Shown: one piece after another, positions 47,501 to 58,205 of the stretch
Numbering within the stretch: position 1 is the first letter of the stretch
Layout of the letters: each line of letters starts with the position of its first letter
Source of the DNA: Plantago elongata
Taxonomy: Eukaryota > Streptophyta > Magnoliopsida > Lamiales > Plantaginaceae
Assembly (NCBI GenBank): GCA_036897095.1
Contig: JAYMSP010000250.1
Location: 1-64,000 of the forward strand
Direction: 5' to 3'
Length of the DNA: 64,000 bases
Position numbers and translations under genes: made by a program
The notes under the pieces: model-generated
Told to the model about the DNA's origin: nothing
Database searches by the model: none
The model's input: the letters and a program-made list of their open reading frames with translations, nothing else

Positions 47501-50500
47501 CTTAAACCTTAGTAAAGAAAATAAAACAAGATGAGAAGAAAATTTCGGTAGCTCAAGAAAAGTATGCAATTGATTAATCGAAGCATAATAATGATTACTC
47601 ATTCTTGTCGCCTAGCAGCTCAGGACAGCAGAAACTGAATAAGGCCCACAGTTCCTGTTAATACAAATTTAGGGTTCCGTGAGAGACCGAGAGAGCAACA
47701 TTGCAATCAATGAGGTTCTCTGTGCTTTTGGTAGTCAAATGACTAAATGTGAAAGCGGAAACAGAAAAGTAAAAATTCATAAACTCTATGTTTATAACCA
47801 TTAGTACCTTAAGATTGTTCTGGAGTGGTGTACCACTGATAACGATACGGTGACGACAAGGAATCTGGAGCAAGCTCTTAGCTCTCTGTGTACTTGGATT
47901 TTTTATAAGATGGCCCTAATAGTTGAATAAATCCAAAACCTTTACATGATGCATAAATAACTAAAACAAATATAGAGATTATAAGCATAAATTATGAATT
48001 AATAGTTACAGAACAATTACTTCATCTAGGATCATATAATCCCATAAATATTCATCTTCTCCATCATCATGGTAACCATAATCTCCACACAATGATTTAG
48101 CATTGTTTCGTACGATGTCATATGTTGTGAGAAGGATGCCTTTGTCCTGAAGAGTATGGACAAATATATGAGGGAGCCAGACTTCAGCGTCCAAAAAAGT
48201 AAACCATTGCAAATACACAACTGAATCATTCAAAAAATTAGGCCAAACCAAGACCCATCCAAGTCTGCTCAGAGCGAAGGAGTCTTTTTGCCGGTTTTGA
48301 CTAGCTCTGTTCTTTAAGGGATTGGAGAGTTTTCTCCGGTTTTAATTTGCTTGGAGTTTCAATTTTCAAATTAGCTAAACGTTAGGGATCAAACTATCCA
48401 AGTAAGCAGGCAGGTGTCAGGCAAATCATATCACTGGGGATTGATAAGTTGAACGGGCAGGAATCTGTGCAGGTTTTGGGGTTTGACTAATGAGTTCAAA
48501 ATACAGTATGGATTCATTCATTAGATCACAACAATCTACTGCTCACAACGGTTTTGTACGATATCCAAAAAAAATTGTTTATAAGAAGAGTACAATGGGG
48601 CAAAGGACACATGATAACAGCCTCAGAGCCAAAAGGAGATAGCTAAATTAGGTAAGCTATTGTATATGAAGTGACGCATCAGAAGAATAGGAAGAAAACC
48701 TGAAGTACATATTGGAGCTCATAATGTCGAAGTTTAGTACAAGTTGCAAAATACCTGCAAAAGGAAGATATGGTTCAAATCTGATGTGCATTGTACAGCC
48801 TTTACAATATGAAGAAAGTATATCTGGGAGAATGTCATACTCTCTCGTCAATCTGGAAAGCCCTACAGTTGATAACTCGTTGGTCCAGTGGGTTAATAGT
48901 GTTTTTGGTGCAACAACCAAAACCCTCCTAACTAATTTTGAGCTGAACAATCCAGCCAAGAAACCACAAATCTAGGGAAGTCGTACAGCAATAATCAGAA
49001 TAAAGGTCCACAAAATATGAGCATGAGAAGTTAAATTACTTTTTACTACTACAAAAGGTTTTTTACCTGCATCGTCTTTCCAAGGCCCATGTCATCTCCC
49101 AGGATGCCCCCTTTGCCCTTACAATGAAGGGACCACAGCCACTTCAGCCCCTCACGCTGATGAGGAAATAGCATCGTTGCTATTTTAGCAGATAGTTTGT
49201 ATGTGCCCTTTGGACCTGTTAAGCTGAAATCATCACCATGATCCAGTGTAGTAACACCCTCAGATTCATCATCAGATATATCGATAAGCTTCTGCTGTTG
49301 CCCCCTACCCACACTTTTCACAGCATCAGTTTTACCCAATGATGTATACTTGTTGGCATCAGTATCTTGCACTCCTGTTAAGAAACTGTAAGCACTAGAC
49401 TCTTTTGCAAATCCCGACTTAGGGTGGGCTTTCATGAGCTCATTATTGCTTGAAGTTGTGTGATGATCCATGGGTCTATGAGCCTTACTAATATGACTAT
49501 GAGTCTGAACTTCAGTAACTCCAGATTTTGACCCATTCACTCGATTTTCTGGGAGTTCAGATGAACGAAGAGATGAGGCATTAACTTTCTGATCATTGAA
49601 TTCTTCTTCTGTGTCGACATCATACAATTTGCTCCTCACAGGGTCCCTGATATCCTCCCTGACGGTTCTTGACTTAGGAATACCTCTCTTCTCAATGGAA
49701 AGAATCTCAAGCCTTGAGGTCAAATCATTCAGTACATCCCTTATTTCATTTGCACTGTCCTCACATCCTGTTTTTACCTGTGGCGGTGAATCAAAATCTG
49801 TGAGAGCATCCATCATTGGGTCTTCTTCTCTGACAGAACTCACACCCATGTCAACATCACCATCATTTTTGTTTGAAATTTTGCAGAGGCGACGCCTGCC
49901 TTCTAATCTCACTTTTGTTTTTCTTTGGTCTTCTGCAATTTCAGTACCTATACGCAGAGTTGATAAACAGAAAACAAAAACAAAGAGTTACACATTGAAG
50001 TCAACGCTGATGTATAACAGCCAGTAACAACACTATATCAAAACAGTGATCCCAGAATTTCATGAAAACATCTTCTCAAGAGAAAAGTACCAAAAAGTAC
50101 TAAACTATCTTGAAGCATGTTTACAGATGTTTCCTGGTAATATACTTAGTTTTAAACAAAACTTAGGAATACTGCAAACCAACTAGACTTCACTACGACA
50201 TGGCATCTCAAAAAAGCAACCTAAAACACTCAGAAATCAAAGAGTTACTTGAGTAGTATATCCGAAATGTGTTTACATAAACAGAAGGATAATTAACAAT
50301 TCTTACCAAGATCAGTAGGCGGAGAATCAAAATCATCTAGACAGTCAGACAGCTTGGGAGAAGAATCCTTAATCTTCGACATGGAATCTTCCGCTTCTCC
50401 AGAATTCCCTAAAACACACATATCAGCAATTACTAACAAACACGGCATACTTCTCAAATATCATAACCTAAGACACTAGAAATCAAAAGAGTGACTTGAG

Positions 50501-51040
50501 TAATAACTCTTTGCATCAAGAGAGAGAGATAATAACCAATTCTTACCAGGATCAGTAGGCAGAGAATCAAAATCATCCAGACTATCATATAGCTGGGAAG
50601 AAGAATCGTTAATCTTCGACGCCGGCTCTTCCACTTTAGCTTCTTCAGAATTCAAAACATCACACGTATCAGCAAATACTAGCACATAAATCATATTGCA
50701 ACATTTCAGCTTTCGAAAACTATCATCAGACTGAGTAATACTAATAATAGTACCTTGAGCAGGTGGAGGAGGAGAAGGAGTGCCGAAATTAAATTCCGGC
50801 ATGTCATTATTCATCATCGTAGAAGCAAAATTAACTGCAGATTTCATAAACAGATACCTCAAATTAGTTGATGAATCGGAAACAAGAGCAATCAGAATAG
50901 TAGGCACAGTAAACTAGATGTGTGGTGGATTGAGGATGATAACCTGGTTTGAGTCTGGACTGAGAAGCCGATAGGTCAACAAGGAATCGTTTGTGCAGCT
51001 GATTGAGACTTAACGCTGGCTTCGTCTTCTCGTCCGCCAT
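41586..51040 (-). CDS. CHR24: SNF2-family chromatin remodeller CHR24 (ERCC6-like)
   Basis: I read 24 exons, minus strand: 51040-50944, 50834-50754, 50642-50547, 50408-50307, 49947-49067, 48971-48841, 48754-48700, 48146-48021, 47915-47808, 47654-47599, 47507-47417, 46436-46314, 46224-46147, 45736-45530, 45456-45385, 44879-44799, 44725-44610, 44428-44317, 44127-44059, 43288-43194, 43092-42964, 42724-42659, 42574-42445, 41699-41586. Total 1071 residues in one open frame. Swi2/Snf2 ATPases translocate on DNA; this one belongs to the ERCC6 subfamily (with CHR8, and animal ERCC6L/PICH). The N-terminus is acidic and Ser-rich. Walker A is [13 protein letters not shown] (about 405-417). The Walker B box is ILDEGH, split by an intron (about 520-525), then SGTPLQNN. 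The helicase C lobe has [35 protein letters not shown] and [14 protein letters not shown]-terminal coiled coil ([20 protein letters not shown]) closes it. Length is close to Arabidopsis CHR24. All motifs look intact. Confidence 0.92.
50180..50650 (-). repeat. Tandem duplication covering CHR24 exons 3 and 4
   Basis: Exon 3 ([20 protein letters not shown]) and exon 4 ([20 protein letters not shown]) are copies, and the similarity extends into the adjoining intron (CCAATTCTTACCAGGATCAG against ACAATTCTTACCAAGATCAG; also AGAAATCAAA-GAGT-ACTTGAGTA in both). Both exons are phase 1-1, so the duplication keeps the frame. A further related motif, [10 protein letters not shown], begins exon 5. Confidence 0.85.
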
Positions 51041-52873
51041 GGATGGGTCTGGTTCTGGAGGGATGGATGAATGGAATTGGGCGAGGGTTTAATGTGGGAC
51101 TGATTTATATGGTGATTCCCGCTTTTGTGTTGAACATGAACTGATGGATGGAAATTTCAAATTTGAAATGTTGGTCGACTCTTTCAAGTTTTTGAAACTT
51201 TGATTGTGTGGTAATTTAATGTGTTTTTTACCATGTAAAACATGTAATTTTTGTCGTAATAAATAAGTTTATAAATATTGCTCAGGATATATATTACAAT
51301 TTTATTTTCATATTTTGAAATTATATTTGTTAAAGAAGTATTGAATTTTAAGGTAACGTAGTAAACGCACCCTTAACGAAGATGAATTGTGATCTTTTAA
51401 CGCTTCTACATTGTATCTTTTAAAACCTATTTCTATATCATCTTTCAACTTTTTTTTTACAAATTTACTCCATTTTTCTCAGTTTCAATGAAACTTGATA
51501 ACATGGAAGCATGATCAAAGATCATGCACGGAATTGAATTGATTTGAAACTTCAATGAATTTTGAAAATCGAACATTATAAATTTACATAAATTGGTCAG
51601 GCAAGTATAACAATTGACGAATGTGACAAAATATTGATCACGAGTCGATTATGGACAAATTAAGGCATTTACATTGGAGAAACGATACGTAAATGTCTTT
51701 GAACTTCCTTTCTCGTATTAGCATTACTCACATATTGCCTTGTAGTTTTATAGTTATAACCACTTTATGCTTAACTTGTATTGAAATATTATGGTCTTAT
51801 CGGTTTAAGACCTTGGAGAAACCTGATTGTTTTCTCAAACTGGTGGAACATTAACAATAAACTTGTAGTGTGTTAGTTTGTTTGTCGAGCCTTTTCCCTT
51901 TCGTATCTTCTTTATTTTCGAAATTTATTCCTCATATTTTGTACTTAGTAGTTATTGGAGTTGTGCAATTAAGTAATTAATTTAAATTAAATGAACTCAT
52001 TGTAATAAGTATGTAAATTAAACTTTAGTCACAAAAAATAACATTTTTAACCCATATAAATTACAAGCCCTAATGCAATTTTAACGAAACTCATCGTTCA
52101 ATAAATTTCAATATATCTTCTCCAAAAAAATTTCAAGCCATGATTCAACTACAAACAGATCAATTCATCATAAACAAACAATAAAAACCAATCTCTCTTC
52201 TCCAATTAAATTAAAACAGAACAATTTGCAGTAACATTAACTCTAATTCAACTAGAAAAAGGTCAATTCATTATCAATAATCAATAGTATAACTTATATT
52301 CGTATTTTAGCCAATTATATTTAATTAAATTCCACTATAAACACGTGTTCTCACATTTTAGTGTAATTACTTTAATATATACATGTTGAATTTATATATA
52401 GAGAGAGATGCATAAATGTATCGTCCATATTGCATTAATAATTTGGATGCTTTGTCATTATGTTTACACTTTTCTTATTCCATTTGTCGTCAGTTTCCTT
52501 TCATCTAAAAACATAACACACAATACAAATTGCATGAGTGCAATGTAAAAAATACTTATCGCTACGTAGATGCATAAAATACAAGTAAGAAAAACAAAAT
52601 AATTGTTTTTATATTCCATAGTGGGATAAAATAAAGAATATGCACATTCTTTCCACGATACACTTTCATCATTTAAGTGCATAAGCAACATTAATTGGGA
52701 GGCAATATGTAGAAAAAACACCATCTGGACATGCCAAGCTCATGACCATGCACCATGCCTCAAAAGTTCACATGCAATAACACATCAAAATGCTCATACA
52801 TCTTGTGAGATATTCATCCATATAAAAACCTCAATTGTTCGTCTACTTCATAAGTTGATCCATACAAATAGTA
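51041..52873. other. AT-rich intergenic region
   Basis: Divergent promoters of CHR24 (minus) and the LTP gene (plus). No other feature seen. Confidence 0.5.
52821..52827 (+). promoter_or_regulatory. TATA box of the LTP gene
   Basis: TATAAAA, 53 bases before the ATG, in a spacing consistent with a short 5' leader. Confidence 0.65.
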
Positions 52874-53327
52874 ATGGCCATCTCCAAGATCGTTCAACAA
52901 ATTTTCCTTATTTTGTTATGCGCTAACATTCTCATTTTCACCAACACAATGGTGCATGCTCAATGTCGAGGTGATTTCAATGGCCTCATTCAAAGATGTG
53001 CAAGATTTGTTCAACCACAGGGCCCCAAAATAGCCCCAGATCAACCATGTTGTGATGTTGTGAGGTCTATGGACCTAGCATGTGTATGTGCCCACCTCCC
53101 TCCTGATGCCGGAACTGTTATAAGTATGGATAAAGCAGTGTTTGTTGCAAGTTCTTGTGGCAACCCAGTAAAATCTGGAACCAAGTGCGGATGTAAGTAA
53201 ATCATATTATAACTATTAATTTGATTTCCCTATTGACTCTTAACTAGTATTATTTATAATTATGCTCATCATTTTGGACAATTTGTTTTCACATGCAGCG
53301 TATATGGTTCCTCCACGAAGCACATGA
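52874..53327 (+). CDS. Lipid-transfer protein family (8-cysteine), secreted
   Basis: Two exons, 52874-53192 and 53299-53327; 115 residues. The intron (phase 1) after GGA-T is placed where plant LTPs commonly have theirs, and the last exon adds SYMVPPRST. A signal peptide covers about residues 1-29 (hydrophobic, ending MVHAQ). The mature part has the full eight-Cys motif: C31, C42, C59-C60, C70-x-C72, C95, C105. It resembles the small LTP-like group with DLACVC rather than the classical 9-kDa type-1 proteins. Such proteins bind lipids in the apoplast and often act in cuticle, pollen wall or defence; nothing here tells which. It is compact and looks intact. Confidence 0.88.
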
Positions 53328-53932
53328 AGGTTCAATATATATGTTTTTGGATGCTCAATAATATATGATCAATTAAAACAACTAGGGGAGATGTTTCAAA
53401 TTCCCTCCGGTCTTCAATAAATGTATCATTTGCAATCGCATACAACTTAATTTAACATGAGATCTTATATGGGGTGTATGTCTTGTGTAGTATTGAATCT
53501 ACTAATAAACCACAATGATAATTGTCTAATCAGATGTGTTCATTACTTGAACAACAACATGTGTGTAGGTGTGTGTGTTCACGCAACAACATTATCGATA
53601 AATATCCACATAGTCATACAATGGCATTTATGATTTATTAATTTCCATTGAGGTGTAGATCATCACGATCTAAAAGTGTGCTCTACAAAAGAAATAAGTG
53701 TATTTCTTATTGATCAAATACAATGCGCAATATAATCTCGCATGCATAAACCGATGAAGCAAATTCACCACCCACGTCCAATTGTCTATAAAAAAAATAT
53801 AATTTACATGTGGGTGTTATCGTTGATATGAACAAGCTGTTATTGGTGTAGTTGGGTTTGGCACAAACTGGACAATATTCAATGAATGGTAGAGTCATGT
53901 CTATCCATTTTCTCATACGCAACATATGCAAG
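53328..53932. other. Spacer between the LTP gene and the MULE
   Basis: 3' flank of the LTP gene. No supported feature. Confidence 0.45.
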
Positions 53933-54690
53933 TTAAATGCATATTACCCCCCCCCCCCTCGAATTAACGAATTAGTACCAAACCACCTCGAGTAAAGCAT
54001 TGTACTAAACCCCCTTAGTTATTAAAAATGTGCGTGAAAAACCCCCGAGTTATTTAAAATGTCCGTGAAAACCCCTGGACTGTAAAAAATGTACGAGGAT
54101 TATTGGTACTAAATATACATGATATAGTATATGTACACAAGATGAACAAAATAAATTGCAATAAATTTGAAACCATAATATTGAATAATGTATAGCAGTT
54201 CAAGCTTGCGTGAGATACTACACAATCAACATTAGATACTAAAGTCTAGTTAATGGTGGACCATATACACAAATCTTGAGTTATTAATCAGCAAATCAAA
54301 GCATATGTTCCCACCAAACAAAATCAAATGGTCCACCAAACCAAAAGTTGGACAACATGAAACAATATTAAGTTGGACATTTAGTGCATCCACTGTTACT
54401 GCATAAGGTTGCACAATAATCTCAAAGCTTTTCATACTCATGCTTAACATTACCCATCAAAAGATCATTAGCATATCTCTTATTTCTCTATAAGATGTGT
54501 TTACTTGGTTCAAGCATCATCTCTTTCCACACCTTTATCTGAAGCACAACAAGATCCGTATTTGGATTATGTCTAAACTCAGTCATAAACCACCTCCCAA
54601 TGTACTTGTATGTTGCTTGTGAATTCTTCAATGGAGCAGTGCAATCATGAGTCCCTCCAAATGTTTTCACTTGCCATGTTAATGTATTTT

Positions 54691-55243
54691 TGGCGAATGT
54701 ACATGGGGGCGTGGGGGTAAGCTTACCCCCCTGAAATATTTTTGATTAGTATTATAGAACAATCTGAGTATTTATTCTGTTGGTTTGCACTTTGGACTGT
54801 GTTTCTGAATGTCTTGACTCTTGTGCTTGATTCTTGGGGTTATCATCTTTTTGTTTAGATTACATTTTCTCATTCTATAATTTTGTTTGTGTAGCTATTT
54901 TAGTGTATACCATTTATTTTTCTTTACTAATCTTTGCATAATTATTATCTACTTCTTCATTCCATCATTTTATCTCAACATCATATGTGATTCACTTAAG
55001 TGTAACTATAGCCTCTTCAAAGCTTTTTTTTTTCTATTTTTTCCATTAATTATGTCATTTTTCATAACTTTTATTTCTACCCTTGCAATGTAATACCCAC
55101 ACCTAACATGTTTGCTCATATTTACACTCTCGATTTCATTTATCCTTAACCTTTTCTCATTATTATTTTAAAATATTTTTTTATCTTTAAATATGTACTA
55201 CTAAACTCAACCCCTCTAAAATATTCTTCTAGATTCGCCACTG
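54691..55243. mobile_element. hAT-type DNA element nested in the MULE
   Basis: 553 bp bounded by TGGCGAATGTACATGGGGG at the left and ...CTAGATTCGCCACTG at the right (inverted TGGCGAAT ends). It is flanked by an 8-bp direct repeat TGTATTTT at 54683-54690 and 55244-55251, the hAT target-duplication length. No transposase ORF: non-autonomous. A CTTACCCCC inverted motif (GGGGGTAAG-CTTACCCCC) sits near the left end. It splits the MURA-like coding remnants. Confidence 0.85.
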
Positions 55244-56963
55244 TGTATTTTGGATTGGTGAAGCATAGAGGTACCAATCGCAAGACTGTTTGCAAGTGAT
55301 TGAAATCTTTCCATACTCCATTTTAGGAAAATCAAAGTCCCATCCCATTCTAACATCCCAATCCCTTAAGACCTCTCTAAATATTCCTCTGGATGGAAAT
55401 TTCATCCCAACTTTCATCTCAAAATGTCTCATATCTGGATAATTACTCTCCTTCCACTCTTCGTATTCGTTAAGTTACTCCTCTTCATCATCAAATACAC
55501 ACTGCTTTTCCAACTCCTCATCACTCCCAAATTCAACATCAGTATAACAACCCATTATTTTCCTTGACCTGGTAGAAAGTGATGTTTGGTTGTAAGTGGA
55601 ATTTGAAAGGTGTTTTTCATGGTCATGGGTATCTACAGTTTCACTAAAACCTGGACAAACATTAATAAATGTGTAAGATGAGTAAGGTATTTAGTTTGTA
55701 GATATAATTAACATATATAACTCTAAATGAAATTTAAATTTACCAGTTCTATATGCTTCATTTCGCATCCACCTTTGCTCTCTCAAAATTTTCATTTCAA
55801 GTTTCTCCTTCTTCTTCTTTAGCTTATATATTCTAAAAGCATTGATCATGATCATGATCATCATCCCTGTGTGTAAATACATCATCATCTTCTAGTGCTT
55901 CAAACCAATCAGCCTTGCAATCATCGGTGTCAGACATCACATCAGCTATTACGGGTTCAACAGTTCCCATGGCATTCTCAACATTGCTCTGACATAATTA
56001 AGTTATATCAAAAGAAATCATGTAGAAATATATTTCATAACTGAAACTACAATATAATCAATCAATGTGAAATAGCTTACATCGTGTGGTTTTTCCTCAC
56101 TTTCCATATTTGCTTCATCTTCAAGAGGTTCATTTGCTTCACTCTCCACTAGTTTAGCATTGGGTGTTGGTGGATTAAAAATCTGGCCACTAGGAGTGCT
56201 AGTCATTATATGTTTGTTTGGATCTTCAATCCATACAGTGAGCACACTCTTCTTCCTATGATTCCTCACCATCTCTAGAACTGTTTTATCATCCGTCACT
56301 TTGGTTAAAAAGGTTGGAAACTCTTCATTAGGTTGGAGATAGTAAATGTCTAGAACTTCTGGTGGCTTCACACTCGTGGATTGCTCATACCAACTATAAA
56401 AATCCCAATAACAAACCTCATCTAATTCAACATCACATATTTTCCTTGTTCCTCCCAAACACTGCAAAGTGGGGATGTAGTGTATCTTGCCGCCAACGAA
56501 AACGACCACCATAATCTTCTCAAATACATCTTCACGGACCTATTAACCAACAAACATATAGAGCAGGTCATAAAACATATCCGTATTATTTCTTTAGCTC
56601 GGGTGGAATATTCTGTAAACAATATTTACCTAGTATAGAATTGATTTATAGTCAAAATTAGAAGAATATAAGTGAAAGAAGATCAAGTGAGATGCTTAAA
56701 CTGTAGACGGATTAAGTATACATTTAACACAACTTTATACTATCTATATATGAAACCCATAATTGTGATTTTTTAGTTTGGATACAAGAATTAGTATCAC
56801 TAGTGACTAGCAACACCATCAACTAAATCAAAAGCTTAGACAAACATATATTAGCTAGTCACTTCACACTTCTCTATTTCAACATGTGAATCACTTTAAA
56901 CATACTATTGTAATATACACTTGTACGTAAACAAGATTATGCTTCTAATATCAAAAAGTGGTA

Positions 56964-57027
56964 CGCTCAACCTTCAACCAATAGGTTTGGGTTCGAGTCA
57001 CCCTTTAGTCGTTTAAAAAAATCAAAA
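56964..57027 (+). mobile_element. Short tRNA-derived SINE, copy 3 (64 bp)
   Basis: Contains CAATAGGTTTGGGTTCGAGT (B-box region) and an A-rich tail, flanked by a 14-bp direct repeat ATCAAAAAGTGGTA at 56950-56963 and 57028-57041. The A-box is truncated away. It lies inside the MULE, so it is younger than the MULE. Confidence 0.8.
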
Positions 57028-57400
57028 ATCAAAAAGTGGTAACTACTTGCTACTATAATTGGTGCTAGCCATTTCTAATCACAACTCTCAATAGTCAATA
57101 CCAATTTGCCGCCTCTTCATCTTCTCTGTTCAACAACGTCCCAGATTTTTTTCTAGTATATTTGGGGTAGGATAGATGAATGGTAAAATTAGGGGTAAAT
57201 AGTAAATATTGATATACATATGTGAGGGGTAATTTAGTAATATTAACTTTAACTGACGCCGTTAACGAACCATTGACGGAATTTTAAGTGAGGGTGCGTG
57301 AGAAGTATATTTCATAACTCGAGGGGGTTTAGTTCTAATTTGTTAACTCGATAGGGTTTTATGCACATTTAAAATAACTCAGGGTGTAATATGCATTTAA

Positions 57401-57824
57401 GTCAATGCAACTCAACAAAAGACATGCCAGTGAACATATATTTAATCACGAGAACATACCAAACTCCTCCATAACAAAAACATACAAAATAATGAAACAT
57501 AAATCACGTAAACTCGTTACTAGCATACCAAAACGACACACCACAAAAAAAACCGTGACTAACATACCAAAACATCAAGACTCCATACAAGAAAACCTTG
57601 CTTGCTTACAATTTCAGTTCCAACGGTGCTTCACACGTACATTCTACATGATATGACTCAGCAATTTGTAAAGTCAATTGAGATATTGTTCATATTGACC
57701 TAAACACATGTTGAAAACAAGATTTGCCTATGAATGTATTTTCACTTGATAAAACCGATGCCTACAATCATGTTACCATAAAAAATAATGTATTACCATA
57801 TAAAAAGGTTATAGTACACCCAAC
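57401..57824. other. Spacer with upstream region of the F-box fragment
   Basis: Between the MULE end and the TATA of the F-box fragment. Short ORFs only; nothing supported. Confidence 0.45.
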
Positions 57825-57833
57825 TATATAAAG
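57825..57833 (+). promoter_or_regulatory. Possible TATA box of the F-box fragment
   Basis: TATATAAAG, 18 bases before the first ATG (57843) and 78 bases before the ATG at 57903. Plausible but unproven. Confidence 0.35.
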
Positions 57834-57842
57834 TCGAGTTCA

Positions 57843-58205
57843 GTGTTTACATCTTTCATCATTGAACAAAACAAATTTAATTTTTACGAACAACGCTTTG
57901 CAATGATCATCACTGATTTTCCTAATGACGATCTTACCATTATCATTGACAAGATTTCATCACATTGTAGTGATGATTGGGCAAATATCCTAATGAGGTT
58001 AGATTATTACTCTAACTCTCGCACGTAGTCTGATTTCCATGTCTCTCTATCATCTCACAATACGTGTTTATGTCTTTTTTTTGTTAGTATAGCTGCAAGA
58101 CTCTCTACGATGTTGGTATGGAATCGAAGGTTTTGCGTAATCTTCCTATAGTGGCCGATTGGAGTGTTCCTGAACCAATGGCTGCACTACATTATTTTGG
58201 CAAAG
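57843..58205 (+). pseudogene. F-box-like gene fragment (At2g35280-type), truncated
   Basis: The plus strand reads DFPNDDLTIIIDKISSHCSD, DWANILM, then after a 58-91-region intron (GT near 57996, AG near 58091) SCKTLYDVGMESKVLRNL and [20 protein letters not shown]. This matches the F-box opening of the plant At2g35280/At1g67340-type proteins (LP-DLL-EIL-RV-S-S--DL-N-KLSCK-LY). F-box proteins recruit substrates to SCF ubiquitin ligases. The likely start is ATG 57903 or 57843. At about 58205 the sequence changes abruptly to Helitron helicase sequence in a different frame, so the zinc-finger/C-terminal part is missing. Either a Helitron insertion or rearrangement truncated a host F-box gene, or the fragment was captured. 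Confidence 0.55.

Larger units (their letters stand above)
53933..57400 (-). mobile_element. Decayed MULE (Mutator-like element) with long inverted ends
   Basis: The two ends, about 53933-54110 and 57240-57400, are inverted copies: TTAAATGCATATTAC at the left against GTAATATGCATTTAA at the right, with shared CTCGAGTTA and ACC(A)AA-CCCC blocks further in. Minus-strand coding fragments follow MURA order: a PB1-like N-terminal domain at 56512-56018, a MuDR DNA-binding-like piece at 55432-55250 (MKFPSRGIFREVLRDWDVRM, CDWYLYASP), and THDCTAPLKNSQATYKYIGR at 54670-54488. The DDE transposase core is absent, replaced by short remnants (LLMGNVKHEYEKL), so it cannot move by itself. A hAT-type element and a SINE are inserted in it. 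The 9-bp target duplication was not found. Confidence 0.8.

Noticed and set aside
54887-55093. 68-residue hydrophobic ORF
   Set aside because: Lies inside the hAT-type element, T-rich sequence only; not a gene.
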